Below the pieces are notes generated by a model that saw nothing but the letters and a program-made list of their open reading frames with translations, had not been told where the DNA came from and made no database searches. A DNA stretch of 64,000 nt, taken from the NCBI GenBank assembly GCA_903772945.1, contig CAICTM010000189.1:31138-95137 (forward strand), written 5' to 3'. A program made the translations under genes and the position numbers. This stretch comes from Seminavis robusta. Its lineage: Eukaryota; Bacillariophyta; Bacillariophyceae; Naviculales; Naviculaceae. Positions 30,470-40,878 of the stretch are shown one piece after another (the first letter of the stretch is position 1; every line of letters starts with the position of its first letter).

Positions 30470-33238
30470 TTACTTTTTGAGAAACATTCTCTCGAACCCA
30501 CCATTCTCAAACTCTTCAATCGGTGGCAATCCGAGGTTATATTCGTACCTCTTGTCGTAAGCACGAGTAAGAGTAGCCGGGTTGATGATATCTGGTGGTG
30601 CGTGAACTTGAGGCTCTTTCGGTGCTGGTGTTTCCCTATCCTTTGCTGTTTCCTTTGGTACCTTGGTTGCTTTTCCTTCCTTTGGCATTTCCTTCTGAGC
30701 CTTTTTTGGTTCGTTGGGTTTCTTTTGCTGTGGCACCTTGAAGCCATGCGAAGTTCGTGGACGAGGCTTCTTCACTGGTTCTTCTTTTACTTGTTCTTCC
30801 TTCACCTCAAGTGGCTCTTCCTTGAAAAACATACCGTCCAGCTCTCCATTGTCAAACTCCTCAATTGGCGGCATTGCTAGGTTGGGAGGCATCTTCTCGG
30901 CTTGAGTAGGGGTTCCTAGATTTTGAGGTATGTCCTTTCCTTGGGTGTGCCTAGGTTGTGGCTTCTTTTCCCGTTGACGCTGCTGTTGCTTTGGTTTTTG
31001 CTCTTGCCGTTCCTTCGATCGTCGCATCATTTCTTGCTGCATCGCCAGCATTTCCGCTTGGCCTTGGGGCTTGCCCCTTTGCTGTTGCTCTTGCATCTGT
31101 TCCATCAACTTTTGTTGGTCATTGAGCTTCTCTTGTATGGCCATTGTAATTGCCTCTTCGCTCATCCCACGCCGTTGCATTTCTTGCCTGGCCATGCTGA
31201 TTTGTTGCTCCAACTGAGGATTCCCCATTTGCATTTGCTGGTGCATGCGATGCAGAGTTTCCAGGTAGTTCTTGTACTGGTGCTGTGCAAAGTCATTATT
31301 TGGATCAATTGTCAGTGCCTGCTGCATGATGCGTCCCTTTTCGAAGATATCTTCCGTGCAAAAAGCACGGGAGACAATCAAGCTACTCTGGGCATGAAAT
31401 GACATCTTGGCATCATACCGGATGCCACCCTTTTCTCGTTCCTCGTGGATGAATTCGATAGCATCATCAATGAGGCGGAACGATTCTTCGCAGCGATCCA
31501 ATTTGGCTAATGCCACAGTGTAGAGGAATGTATCATTGGGGTTTCCATTATTCGTTCTCACATCCCCACAGGGCCGGAGGAGTCGCTCAGCTTCGACGTA
31601 TTCATCGTTCTTGGCCAACACTTTACCTGCATTTGACAAAGTGTGAAGCGATCGAGGATTCACTTGGGCAGCCCTCGTCCACAATGTGTATTCGTCAGCC
31701 CATGCCAGGTTCCGTTCGTGGACTTTGAGACCAAAGAACGAAAACTGAATCGCAAAGAATGTGTACAGAACCATGAGACCAACACTTTCTTCGCCATCAT
31801 CTTTTGGCCTGAATGCACTTGACAAAAGTTTGAAAATCAATCCTTGAATCAAGCAGTAACCAAACAGGGGCAGATAGATGACACGATCAGCTTTGCAAAG
31901 CCCAGTGGTTACCAGCAGATTGGAAGAGAGGAGAAAGGGAAGGAAGAGGAAAGCATAAAAGGCAATCAATCCCACTTGTCGGATCTCTTTGCTTTGCTTC
32001 GATGCCTTTGGGGAAGAGCCCACCAAAAGGCTGTAGACGCTTCCCAAAGAAATTGCCCAAAGAAGAATGACAAGCCATGCACGGTTGTCCGACATGGATT
32101 CAATCAATGGGATTCCCAATCCACTCCAGTCAGGTGCCAGGTAGGCCGGGAACACCATGTCTCGAAGGTACAGGACGTAAACCCAATTAACACTGAAAAT
32201 GCGTGTGAAGCGATCCTCACTGAAACCAGGAGGGTTCTGTTCGTGGACAAAGTCAGGAGAGGATTCGCCGTTCAACCAATATCTCAATGCAGCCATGGAG
32301 ATGGTTTGAAGGGCCAACACCACAGTCCTCTTGACAAAGTTCCAGGAGTACGCTTCTCCTTCTCGCATGTTGGAAAGGAAGGATTGTACAGAGTCATGGT
32401 TTCGGATGAAATCAAAGGCCACGAGAGAACAGAGGGTAGTAACACCTTGTTCTTTGGAGAAGAGGGACAGTGCCATGAATAAGAACGGCAAGACGTAGAC
32501 ACAAACGAAGTTCCATGCAGCATTCACTTTATCCCAGGTGCTTTTGGCAGGTTCAGCCTGCACAGCTTTGATTGCCTTGTTGCTTTTTTTGCTGGTCTTG
32601 TTTGGACTCTTCTCTTTGGCATTGTTGTCGTCCTTATCTTTGCTGATTGTTGCCGTTTGCGTGGTTGGCGGCCTCGGAATATGATTAACGTAGAACAAGA
32701 ATGCCAACAAGAAGAAGAGTGTCATCAACAGTTCTCCTCGACTGGTGATGTTCGACACAGCTTCTGCGTGTACAGGGTGGATTCCAAACAGAACTCCAGC
32801 AATAATTGATGGGGCTAGACTGCCGTCGCCTAGGACAATCGCAGCTGCTTCGGCGATTAGCCCAGTGTTGATGCCATGCAAGACGACGTTTACGACATGA
32901 AAATAGTAGGTGTGATCTGGAGCTCCAGCAGTCCCAATAACGTAGGACAAAATCATGTTCCATGTGAGAGTCAGTGTGGTAATAGGGCGGTAGCTTTTGT
33001 GGGAAGCGGGGTGGACCATATGCTGTCCCCAGAAGTCGCGGGTGAAGGCTTCATACCATGGGACTTTTAACATAACCACATCGTTGTTGGTGATACTGGC
33101 GACATCATCGTAGATAAAGACTCCATTCAGGGCTCGCTCGTCCCAGTAGGCGAGAATGGCAATAATGGCAGTGGTCCAAAGAATGGGGCGCCGCCATGAC
33201 GTAATACTAGTAATCTTGAATGCTTTGGAAGCAGACAT
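30470..33238 (-). CDS. TMTC-like O-mannosyltransferase (multi-membrane, TPR-containing)
   Basis: 922 aa from the ATG at 33238. The N-terminal half is a GT-C glycosyltransferase of the TMTC type. It has a luminal DD motif (FIYDDVASITNNDVV), the HPASHKSYRPITTLTLTWN block, FGIHPVHAEAVSNITSRGELL, then about ten membrane segments. Near 530-720 are TPR-like helices (RSLHTLSNAGKVLAKNDEY). TMTCs transfer mannose to secreted proteins in the ER, using dolichol-phosphate-mannose. The C-terminal about 250 residues are atypical: Gln/Met-rich coiled coil, then Lys/Glu/Pro-rich, with a motif occurring twice (MPPIEEFDNGELDGMFF and LPPIEEFENGGFERMFL). It is divergent from the gene at 33483. Confidence 0.88.
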   Translation of the reverse strand: MSASKAFKITSITSWRRPILWTTAIIAILAYWDERALNGVFIYDDVASITNNDVVMLKVPWYEAFTRDFWGQHMVHPASHKSYRPITTLTLTWNMILSYVIGTAGAPDHTYYFHVVNVVLHGINTGLIAEAAAIVLGDGSLAPSIIAGVLFGIHPVHAEAVSNITSRGELLMTLFFLLAFLFYVNHIPRPPTTQTATISKDKDDNNAKEKSPNKTSKKSNKAIKAVQAEPAKSTWDKVNAAWNFVCVYVLPFLFMALSLFSKEQGVTTLCSLVAFDFIRNHDSVQSFLSNMREGEAYSWNFVKRTVVLALQTISMAALRYWLNGESSPDFVHEQNPPGFSEDRFTRIFSVNWVYVLYLRDMVFPAYLAPDWSGLGIPLIESMSDNRAWLVILLWAISLGSVYSLLVGSSPKASKQSKEIRQVGLIAFYAFLFLPFLLSSNLLVTTGLCKADRVIYLPLFGYCLIQGLIFKLLSSAFRPKDDGEESVGLMVLYTFFAIQFSFFGLKVHERNLAWADEYTLWTRAAQVNPRSLHTLSNAGKVLAKNDEYVEAERLLRPCGDVRTNNGNPNDTFLYTVALAKLDRCEESFRLIDDAIEFIHEEREKGGIRYDAKMSFHAQSSLIVSRAFCTEDIFEKGRIMQQALTIDPNNDFAQHQYKNYLETLHRMHQQMQMGNPQLEQQISMARQEMQRRGMSEEAITMAIQEKLNDQQKLMEQMQEQQQRGKPQGQAEMLAMQQEMMRRSKERQEQKPKQQQRQREKKPQPRHTQGKDIPQNLGTPTQAEKMPPNLAMPPIEEFDNGELDGMFFKEEPLEVKEEQVKEEPVKKPRPRTSHGFKVPQQKKPNEPKKAQKEMPKEGKATKVPKETAKDRETPAPKEPQVHAPPDIINPATLTRAYDKRYEYNLGLPPIEEFENGGFERMFLKK

Positions 33239-33482
33239 GCTCAAGAGAATTAGATTGTTTTCTGCAGTTCAGGAAGAGAATTGTCTCAACCCAAGGATGA
33301 AGAATGAGGGAGCCCACTAAATTGCTTCTTCAAGGAACGTGGCAAGAAGATCTTTTCTCAAGTCGGGGCGGAATTTATTTCTCAATTTATGAACTGAAGA
33401 CCGAGGGAGCCTACTGCAATATTTCTTCTTGGCAAGATCTCATGGAGTGCATGGCTCCATGGAAGAATCGGTCTGCTGGTGA
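33239..33482. promoter_or_regulatory. Short divergent promoter region (244 bp)
   Basis: Lies between the TMTC-like gene (minus) and the helicase-associated-domain gene (plus). No specific element identified. Confidence 0.4.
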
Positions 33483-34337
33483 ATGAGTGTCTCAGCGGCG
33501 ACAACAGCAAAGATTCGAAGAGCTGGGCATGCAGTCTCGATGCTCGATGAGATGCGAAGTGCCAAGTTCGTTGCTTACAAGGGGCGATCTTCGTCGTTGT
33601 GGCTGAGCAGAAACCTGGCTCCATCGTTAGGGTTAAGGTCAATCTCAGACACGTTTCGAACTTCCTCATCGTCCAACCCCAATGACACAAAAAGTTGCCT
33701 GTCCTCACTCAAGCAGAGATTGAATGCCACTGGTGGAACAACCGTCACTGCTACTGTTAATAGCCAGTACTGTACCAGTATACCACAAGTTGATAGCTTG
33801 GACAGGATCATGTCTTCTGACAATACCGCAACCGACAAGGACAGTAGGAAGGCAAACACGCATGACGCAGTGTTTCAGAGAAACTATGCCATGGTGGAAG
33901 CCTTTGTCAAGGAACATGGGCATGCCAGAATTTCGAGAAACGGACCTATTAATACCATCTCTCTACGCAACTGGTTGGATAGTCAGTTTCGTCGAACGCG
34001 AGTGCCCGAACAAATCAAACCACAGAAAGAGCAGCTTCGAAAATGAAAAAGCCTCTTGCCTAGAAAAGATGAAAGATCATGGGATCAGGGCTATGCATTG
34101 CTTCAGCAGTACGAGAAGAAACATGGTCATCGTTTTGTATCCAAGAAAGATAAAGACAACGCCAAGCTATTTAAGTTGATTGATGGTGTGAAAACCTTGG
34201 CACTTAAAGGAAAATTAAGTCAAAGAAAAGTAGACACATTGAGACGACATTGCATCGTAGCTGAGGAGACAACTGAGGGGAATCGTGCTCATGGGTTGAG
34301 TATTAAATACAGTCATCGAAACAATCAGATCTTATGA
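33483..34337 (+). pseudogene. Helicase-associated (HA) domain protein with an in-frame TGA
   Basis: One reading frame runs from ATG 33483 to 34337, interrupted only by TGA at 34044-34046. Before the stop: a Ser/Arg-rich, possibly organelle-targeting N-terminus, then a helicase-associated repeat (NYAMVEAFVKEHGHARIS... LRNWLDSQFRRTRVPEQI KPQKEQLRK). After it, in the same frame: a second repeat (SWDQGYALLQQYEKKHGHRF... KLFKLIDGVKTLALKGKLSQRKVDTLRR). HA repeats are abundant in diatoms, often with bacterial-type helicases, but no helicase core is present. It could be a fresh nonsense allele, a base error or two shorter proteins. No donor or acceptor nearby removes the stop convincingly. Confidence 0.65.
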
Positions 34338-34789
34338 GCAACTTGGTGAGTTTCAGCAAAACGAAGGACGCTGTCGAGTACCCTACAAGTATATGATTGT
34401 CCAAGGATTGGGTCGGTGGGTGTGTCCTCAGCGAAATGAGTTCAAAAATGGAAGGATGAATGAGGAACGGAAAGGGTTGTTGGAGAAACTTAGCTTTGAA
34501 TGGTCTGCCTAGAACTACTATGGCAAGGCCACTGCTACTCGTTCGCGGCCCAACCATTGGACTAAGAACGCCTCGAACAACAACGGTAGCAGTATCTGTC
34601 CGCTGTGTTGCTAGCTACCGGTAGCTACCTTTGTCTGTAATAGTATGCCATAGCTAGCAGAGGCAGGCGTACATGAAGTTCAGTTGATTTCTGAAGTTTG
34701 GAGATATTTTGTGCTCCCAACAGCCAGCAAGTGCGAACTGTGCAGACATTATATATGTATCGGCGTCAGTGAATTGAAACCCCTCCTAT
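34338..34789. other. Intergenic, no gene recognised
   Basis: Contains CTACCGGTAG near 34617. Otherwise nothing supported. Confidence 0.35.
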
Positions 34790-37242
34790 TTACACTACGC
34801 CGTCCATCCTCGACAGCAAGCTCTGCTGTTGCTCCGCGTCATCTGACTTGGCAGGGCTTTGTGGATACTGCGACTGGTATTGCGTTGGCATTGTGTACAG
34901 CTCCGCCGTAGGAGTCAGTCGATCCATCAGATTTCGAAGGCGCGACCGGAACCACGGATTGCGATACCTCTTGGTGGATCCTGTCTTTTCCACTAGATAA
35001 TCGTACTTGGCTACATTCATGTGTTCGTTGGTTGTCAAGTTACCCACCGAGAGCTGTGTGTGGTAGACAAACATACCCGCAGTAGGAATCACGTGCAGAC
35101 CTTGAAAGACTCCGAGGAGCAACCATCCCCAAGGTATTTTGGGTGATCGAGAGAGGCACATGACAAGGTTGAATAGGAATGCCACGTGAAGGAAGGCTAG
35201 TGACGCCAGGAAGAAATAAAAGTAGGGATAGTTGTAGAGTCCGACGGTGTTTCCCACAAAAGGGCAATGATGATCAAACATCAAGACGCATGTCCTCGTC
35301 ACTCGACAATGCTTGCTCCGCAAAGGCCGGGCAATGTGGCAGGTATGGCAGAGTGGCTGCATCGAATCAATACAAGCAAACACAAGCACGCGTCAGAAGT
35401 CATACCCCCCCAAAAAACGAAACAAAAAAACGTCAATCCTCGTGGTGTTCGTACCTGTGCCTTGATGGCTTGCTGCATGTCGCTGGTGGTAGCGTAGGAC
35501 TCGAGCGTGGTTTCGTACAGCTTCCTCCAGTACTGCACCACTTGCTTGTGCCGTTTGGGAAGTCCTTTCTCGGATCCCTCATCGACGACTAGATTTCCAG
35601 GATTGGTAAAAGTTGTTTTTTGCAAGGTGATGATGCAAATGAGAAAATTCATGACATTGAGCAAATGCCAAAATGGGAAGTCCCACAACAAGCCGGTGGA
35701 CGGTTGATGGACGGGACAAAAGACGAAGGGATACCAGATCAAAATGTGTATCAATCCGTGTGCCCACAAGTAATAGTATGGGAATTGCGGTGCTTCGTCC
35801 ATTTCGTCCGCAAAGTCGGACAATCCCATCCACAATTTCCACGCATGCCACGACGTCATTTGTTTCGCCGCCTTGGTCAATGTCCGTCGCCAGATTTGCC
35901 ACTGCGATCGTTCGCGTACGTTAAACGATGCCAAATGATCTTGTGCATCTTGCAATACAGTTTGCACAGTGGGCCGATGTTTGTGAATGGCCAAGTCGAG
36001 AGGAGTGCGTCCATTGTTGTCCTTGTGATAGAGGAGATCCAACTTGTCTCGTTTGGTGGGACAGGTCCGATGCAACAACCATCGTACGACACTGGTATGT
36101 CCACGCAGAGCCGCCAAATGCAAGGGCGTTTGTCCGTATTGATCCGGTGCCATGAGGTCGTTGGCACTGTTGTATCGTCCTTCGCGTTCAACACGTTGTT
36201 CGTGGTACCAAAAGAGGAGTCCACAGACGGGCAGCGTCCCCTTGTATGCCGCCCAATGCAACGCCGTGTCGAGACTATTGTCCATGGCGTACAAATCGGC
36301 ACGTCCCTTTTGCAACAAGTAGGCACAGACTTCGACTTGACCGTACTGTGCGGCAATGAGCAAGGGAGTACATCCCGATGCATCCGTGGCTTCCCAGTTG
36401 ACATTGACTCCCGAGTTTTGCATAAACAAGGACAATATTCCGAGGGATTGTGCTCCCGGTTCGGTACATGCCCAATGCAAGGGCGTCATGGCAGTCCCGT
36501 CGTGGGAGGTGGTGTGCAGTAATTCGGTCAATACTTTTTTGGGAGCGTGATTCATAAAGAATTCGACAAAGCGTTTGTCATCCCCTCGTTTGGCGGCCCA
36601 ATGCAAGAGTGTGTGACCGTTATTGTCAATCCATAGCCACCAAGTAGTGTTGCTGTTATTATTGGTTTGTTGTTTTTGCTGTTTTTGCTGCTTACTGCTG
36701 TCGTCCATCATGCTGCTAATGCTGTCGTTGTTATTCAACAGGGTATCTTGCGAGGGAGGATTTTCTTTTTCTCGTTCGATTAGAACCTTGGCCAAGTTTT
36801 CCCATTTTTCGTACTGCCCCAACCGCAAGAGCGTACTGAGCGCTTGCATGATTTCTTGGGGCGTCCCTTTTACGATTTCTTCCAATGGAATCATCAAGGA
36901 CATGGCCGAAGCCGGGACTTGAATCCCACCACCTTGGGCTGCCGCCCGTAACATGGCTTGAGCTTGTTGACTATTATTTTGATTTTGATGTCCATGGGAG
37001 TGTCCATGAGAGTGATTGTGAGCCTGACACTGATGACCACCTTGTTGATTCTGCTGCGGTCGGAGTACCAATTTGGACAATTCGATCTGTTGTTCATGCG
37101 TCAGCACCACGCGCTTCTCCTGCTGTTGTTGACCTGGTTGTGCCAACGGATCATGATTCTGTTGGTGACCATGAGAGTGAGAATGCGAGTGATTGTGGCC
37201 ATCACCCATCAGTGTGCCGCCAGTTAGTGTTATCTTGTCCAT
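34790..37242 (-). CDS. Ankyrin-repeat DHHC palmitoyltransferase (HIP14/ZDHHC17-like)
   Basis: S-acyltransferase that attaches palmitate to cysteines of membrane proteins. Two exons are inferred: 37242-35455 and 35356-34790, giving 784 aa. The 98-bp intron has donor GCACAG|GTACGA (35454) and acceptor GATGCAG (35357). The N-terminus is His/Gln-rich (GDGHNHSHSHSHGHQQ). Residues about 200-440 are ankyrin repeats (GHTLLHWAAKRGD, MTPLHWACTEPG, CTPLLIAAQYGQVEV, DTALHWAAYKG, QTPLHLAALRGHTSVV, RTPLDLAIH). Two membrane segments precede the split, and exon 2 starts the catalytic Cys-rich domain (CHTCHIARPLRSKHCRVTR, then DHHCPFVGNTVG). Two more membrane segments follow, then a TTxE-like LTTNEH and an NPWFRSRLRNLMD tail. 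Domain order matches ZDHHC17/13 of animals. Confidence 0.93.
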
Positions 37243-37600
37243 GGTGGTGGAACTGATCGCAATAGATACTGTGGGGTTGGATGATAAACAATGAAGAGGG
37301 AGGGTGGGACCAGTTGGTGGAAGCTTTGAATGGAAGACTGGGCTTGGCGTCGACGTCGGTCGTCGCCTTTGATCTTTCGGCGAACAAACCTGGAGCTTTG
37401 CTGGGTCTTGTCAACTAGGGTTAGAGATTAATTAACGGATCCTTTTGAAGATCGCAAAGGCCACCTCAAAGATCTCAGCATCATCAGCCATCACTGCCAC
37501 AAACCGTGACAAGCCATTTTGTCGCCTTGGTAACTTCTATGGATCATAGTCATCATTCATTTTGAACAACAAGTAGACTACTGTTAGCTAGTACAGCACC
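37243..37600. promoter_or_regulatory. Divergent promoter region (358 bp)
   Basis: Between the ankyrin-DHHC gene (minus) and the rhamnonate-dehydratase-like gene (plus). No specific element identified. Confidence 0.4.
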
Positions 37601-38857
37601 ATGTCACTCATCTTTGGTCCTCATCCCAAAGTGGTACCCAACCCCGATGCCGTCTTGATCAAAGAAGTTCGAGCCTTTACGTTTGGAAATGACGATCAGG
37701 AAAAGGAATCGGGAGGAGGAGCCGATTGCCACAAACAGGCCAAGGGACATTGGATTGTCGATTCCGATATTGCCAACCCCATGAGTGTCTACGAACAGTA
37801 CCGGTCCAGTCGATCTAGCTGGGGCATTGATGCCATGGGCAGTATTGTGGTCGAAGTCGAACTCACCAATGGTATGGTCGGTGTGGGTATTTCGATTGGT
37901 GGTGATGCCGCCTGTTTCATGGTCGAAAAACACCTCAGTCGATTCGTAGAAGGACAGGATCCCAGTAATGTCGAACTCATGTGGGATCAAATGTGGAAAT
38001 CCACCATCAATTACGGACGCAAGGGGATTGCCGTGCAAGCCATTAGTGCCGTTGATATTGCCATCTGGGACGCATTGGGACATTTGCGAGGAATGCCCGT
38101 CTATCAGTTGCTAGGAGGAAAAACAAAGGAACGAATGCCCGTGTATGCCACCACGGCAAGGCCCGATCTCGCCAAGGAAATGGGATTCCACGGAGCCAAA
38201 TTCCCCCTACCCTACGGACCTGCCAATGGACAAGAAGGCATGGTCAAAAATGTAGAGCTCGTCAAAAAGTGGAGAGACGCAGTGGGACCCGAATTCCCCA
38301 TTATGATTGATTGTTGGATGTCCTTGACGGTCCCGTATGCGCTCGAATTGGCCCGACGCTGTCAACCCTACAATGTCAAATGGATTGAAGAGACGCTCCC
38401 TCCCGATGACTATGAAGGGTACGCAGAAATCAAACGAAGGGACTGTTCCACCCTTTGGACCACGGGTGAACACGAGTACACACGATGGGGATTTCGTACC
38501 CTCTTGGAAAAGAAGTGCTGTGATGTCTTGCAACCCGACATTACCTGGTGCGGTGGAATTACAGAGGCGAGACGCATTATTGCCTTGGCATCAGCCTACA
38601 ATGTCCCCATCATCCCGCATGGGTCCAGTGTCTACTCGTATCATTTGCAAATCTGCTACCCCAGCTGCCCCATTGCCGAGTTTCTCGTCATGTCTCCCAA
38701 AGCCGACAAGATTGTCAGCTTTTTTGGAAACCTCTTCAAGGATGAACCTCTGCCCAAAGATGGATATGTGGAAATTCCGGACAAACCAGGATTTGGTGTC
38801 ACTCTGAATAGAGAGGAACTCAACATGGTGCGTCCCTATCCACGGGCAAAGTTGTAA
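37601..38857 (+). CDS. L-rhamnonate dehydratase-like enolase-superfamily enzyme
   Basis: Predicted to dehydrate L-rhamnonate to 2-keto-3-deoxy-L-rhamnonate. 418 aa, close to bacterial RhmD (about 400). The N-terminal capping domain is followed by the TIM barrel. Metal ligands are visible as D237 (IMIDCWMS), E263/E264 (WIEETLPPDDYEGY) and E290 (TTGEHEYTRWGFRTLL). The general base is H340 (VPIIPHGSSVYSYH). The blocks CCDVLQPDITWCGGITEARR, then SPKADKIV and PDKPGFGV, are characteristic of rhamnonate dehydratase rather than mandelate racemase or fuconate dehydratase (from memory of the family). A related sugar acid cannot be excluded. Intronless. It is convergent with the FAH-SDR fusion, whose two domains would catalyse the next two steps. 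Confidence 0.9.
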   Translation: MSLIFGPHPKVVPNPDAVLIKEVRAFTFGNDDQEKESGGGADCHKQAKGHWIVDSDIANPMSVYEQYRSSRSSWGIDAMGSIVVEVELTNGMVGVGISIGGDAACFMVEKHLSRFVEGQDPSNVELMWDQMWKSTINYGRKGIAVQAISAVDIAIWDALGHLRGMPVYQLLGGKTKERMPVYATTARPDLAKEMGFHGAKFPLPYGPANGQEGMVKNVELVKKWRDAVGPEFPIMIDCWMSLTVPYALELARRCQPYNVKWIEETLPPDDYEGYAEIKRRDCSTLWTTGEHEYTRWGFRTLLEKKCCDVLQPDITWCGGITEARRIIALASAYNVPIIPHGSSVYSYHLQICYPSCPIAEFLVMSPKADKIVSFFGNLFKDEPLPKDGYVEIPDKPGFGVTLNREELNMVRPYPRAKL

Positions 38858-39092
38858 GGAAAAGATGACAACACAACCGGCGAGAAAGGATAGAACATAC
38901 ATTCGATGTGCTTTTGTGACCCTGTCGGAGCTGATAGATCCTGTTGAGCACTACAGATATTACTACACTCATTCTAAAGCACTAGCAGTACACTTTTACT
39001 TTTAAAAGTTGATCATCACACGTGTACAAAACCAGCACCTAATAGCTAGTCGTATAGTATGGTAGTTCAGCTTGAAGCCACTTCATGTACGT

Positions 39093-40878
39093 TTAGTAAA
39101 CTGATCGTCCACCGGTGGCATCAAAGCAGAATCCAGTGCTAAACGACGCTTCTGGCGAAGCAATAAAGGACACCAGGGCAGCAATTTCCTCAATCTTTCC
39201 GCACCTTTTCATTGGGATCTTGTCTGTCATATACTTGACTTGTGCTGGGGGCATATCCTCCACCATTTGTGTCCGTACAACGGCAGGAGCCACCGAGTTG
39301 ATTGTCACGCCTGTTTCCGCGTACTCTTTGCCCACCGCTTTGGTCAGACCAATCACTGCAGCCTTGGAGGTCGAGTAGGCGACCATCCCAGCATTGCCTT
39401 CCTTGCCACTGATAGATGCAATATTGACCACTCTGCCAAACCCTTGCTTGGTCATGTGTGGCAATGCTGCCTTACAACCGTTAAAGATGCCCTTGACATT
39501 GATGCTCATGACGGTATCAAAGTTATCCGCATTGACATTTTCACACTTCAAATTGGTTTCACCAACAATGCCTGCTGCTTGGACTACAACCTCCAAGCGA
39601 CCATGAGTCGATGCCACTTGATCCCAAGTTTTCTGAACAGCCGCAGTATCGGTCACATCACAAGCCACTCCCTGATACTGACATGTTGGTGCAATCAGGT
39701 GCAGTTTCTTGGCAGCTTCATCCAAAACCTCTTGGTTCAAATCCACAATGACAACCGCAGCCGCTCCTTCCAAACCAAAGTGACTCGCGATTCCAAATCC
39801 AATACCACGAGCACCACCCGTAACAATGCAGACGCGTCCTTCCAAACGTCCTGGTGACGTTTTTCTGGCCAGAGACGACGTGGAAGGTGCCGCCAAGGCA
39901 GCCACAATGGGAGAGACTAGAGTCCCAATGGATTCAATTTCGCACTCGACGACATCCCCAGGTTTGAGCCATTTCGGAGGCTTGCGAAAGCATCCTACTC
40001 CAGGAGGCGTTCCAGTAGCTACCAAGTCTCCTGGGTAGAGAGTCATGAATTTGGATAGCCACGCCACCAACTGGTCAACCTTGTGGATGAGATTGGAAGT
40101 ATTGGAATCCTGCAATGTTTCTCCATTCACGCGGCAAGCAATTTTTAGTTTGTGCACCTTTTCCAATGTCAATTCGTCGCTGGTAACAATCACGGGTCCA
40201 ATGGGCCCATAGCCATCCTGGCATTTTCCCAATAGCCATTGTCCACCATTCTTTTCCAGTTGCCAATCTCTGGCCGAGACATCATGGACCACCGTGTATC
40301 CTTTTTACGACAAGATAATCAAAAAGAAGGTCGTGCATTAAAATTAGGAAAAACTGACGGATAATGACACAAGAACAGGATACCCACACCAAACCTAAAT
40401 TGTACATACCTCCAATGTACTGACCAGCGTCCTTGGCTTCAATATTCCGAGGCACTGTCTTTCCAATGATGAACCCCAACTCGACTTCATAATCCAGCTT
40501 GGAAGTTAATTGTTCGTCGCAAACGACGGGATCATTCGGACCACTCAGAGCAGAAGGGAATTTGTTGAACACCACAGGCTCCTCTGGAATGGGGATATTT
40601 TGCTCAGTACAATGATCAACATAATTCATTCCAATACAGAGCGCCTTTCCACACGTCGAGGGATCCAAGGGAATGAGCAAACGGGCTTCTGATGCTGGAA
40701 TTTTGGGCTCGCCACTAGTACCAATCAACTCTTTGGCTTTGGTAATGGCCACTTCCCCAAGTTCGAAAAAGCCGCGAGTATGAGTGGCAATACTGGACAG
40801 ATCGACATACGAGCCATCGTCGACTTGAGCTACCAGCTTGGTAGAACCTTTGTGGTGAATGCTAGCCAAGCGGACCAT
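39093..40878 (-). CDS. Fused fumarylacetoacetate-hydrolase-like / short-chain dehydrogenase enzyme
   Basis: Two exons: 40878-40410 and 40300-39093, giving 558 aa. The 109-bp intron has donor TTGGAG|GTATGT (40409) and acceptor AAAAAG (40301), and the join restores the family motif [15 protein letters not shown]. Residues 1 to about 285 are an FAH domain: [12 protein letters not shown], metal-site [39 protein letters not shown] linker of about 20 residues leads to an SDR (about 310-558) with TGGARGIG (317-324), catalytic Ser near 453, Y465 and K469. In the bacterial diketo-hydrolase route for L-rhamnose, an SDR oxidises 2-keto-3-deoxy-L-rhamnonate. An FAH-family hydrolase then cleaves the diketo acid to pyruvate and L-lactate. 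The fusion next to the dehydratase suggests those roles (inference). Confidence 0.9.

Noticed and set aside
31844-32482. Plus-strand frame of 212 codons inside the TMTC-like gene
   Set aside because: Antisense shadow of a conserved multi-membrane protein; composition is incoherent.
35620-36522. Plus-strand frame of 300 codons opposite the ankyrin-DHHC gene
   Set aside because: It is antisense to clear ankyrin repeats and has no recognisable motif, so it is a shadow despite its length.
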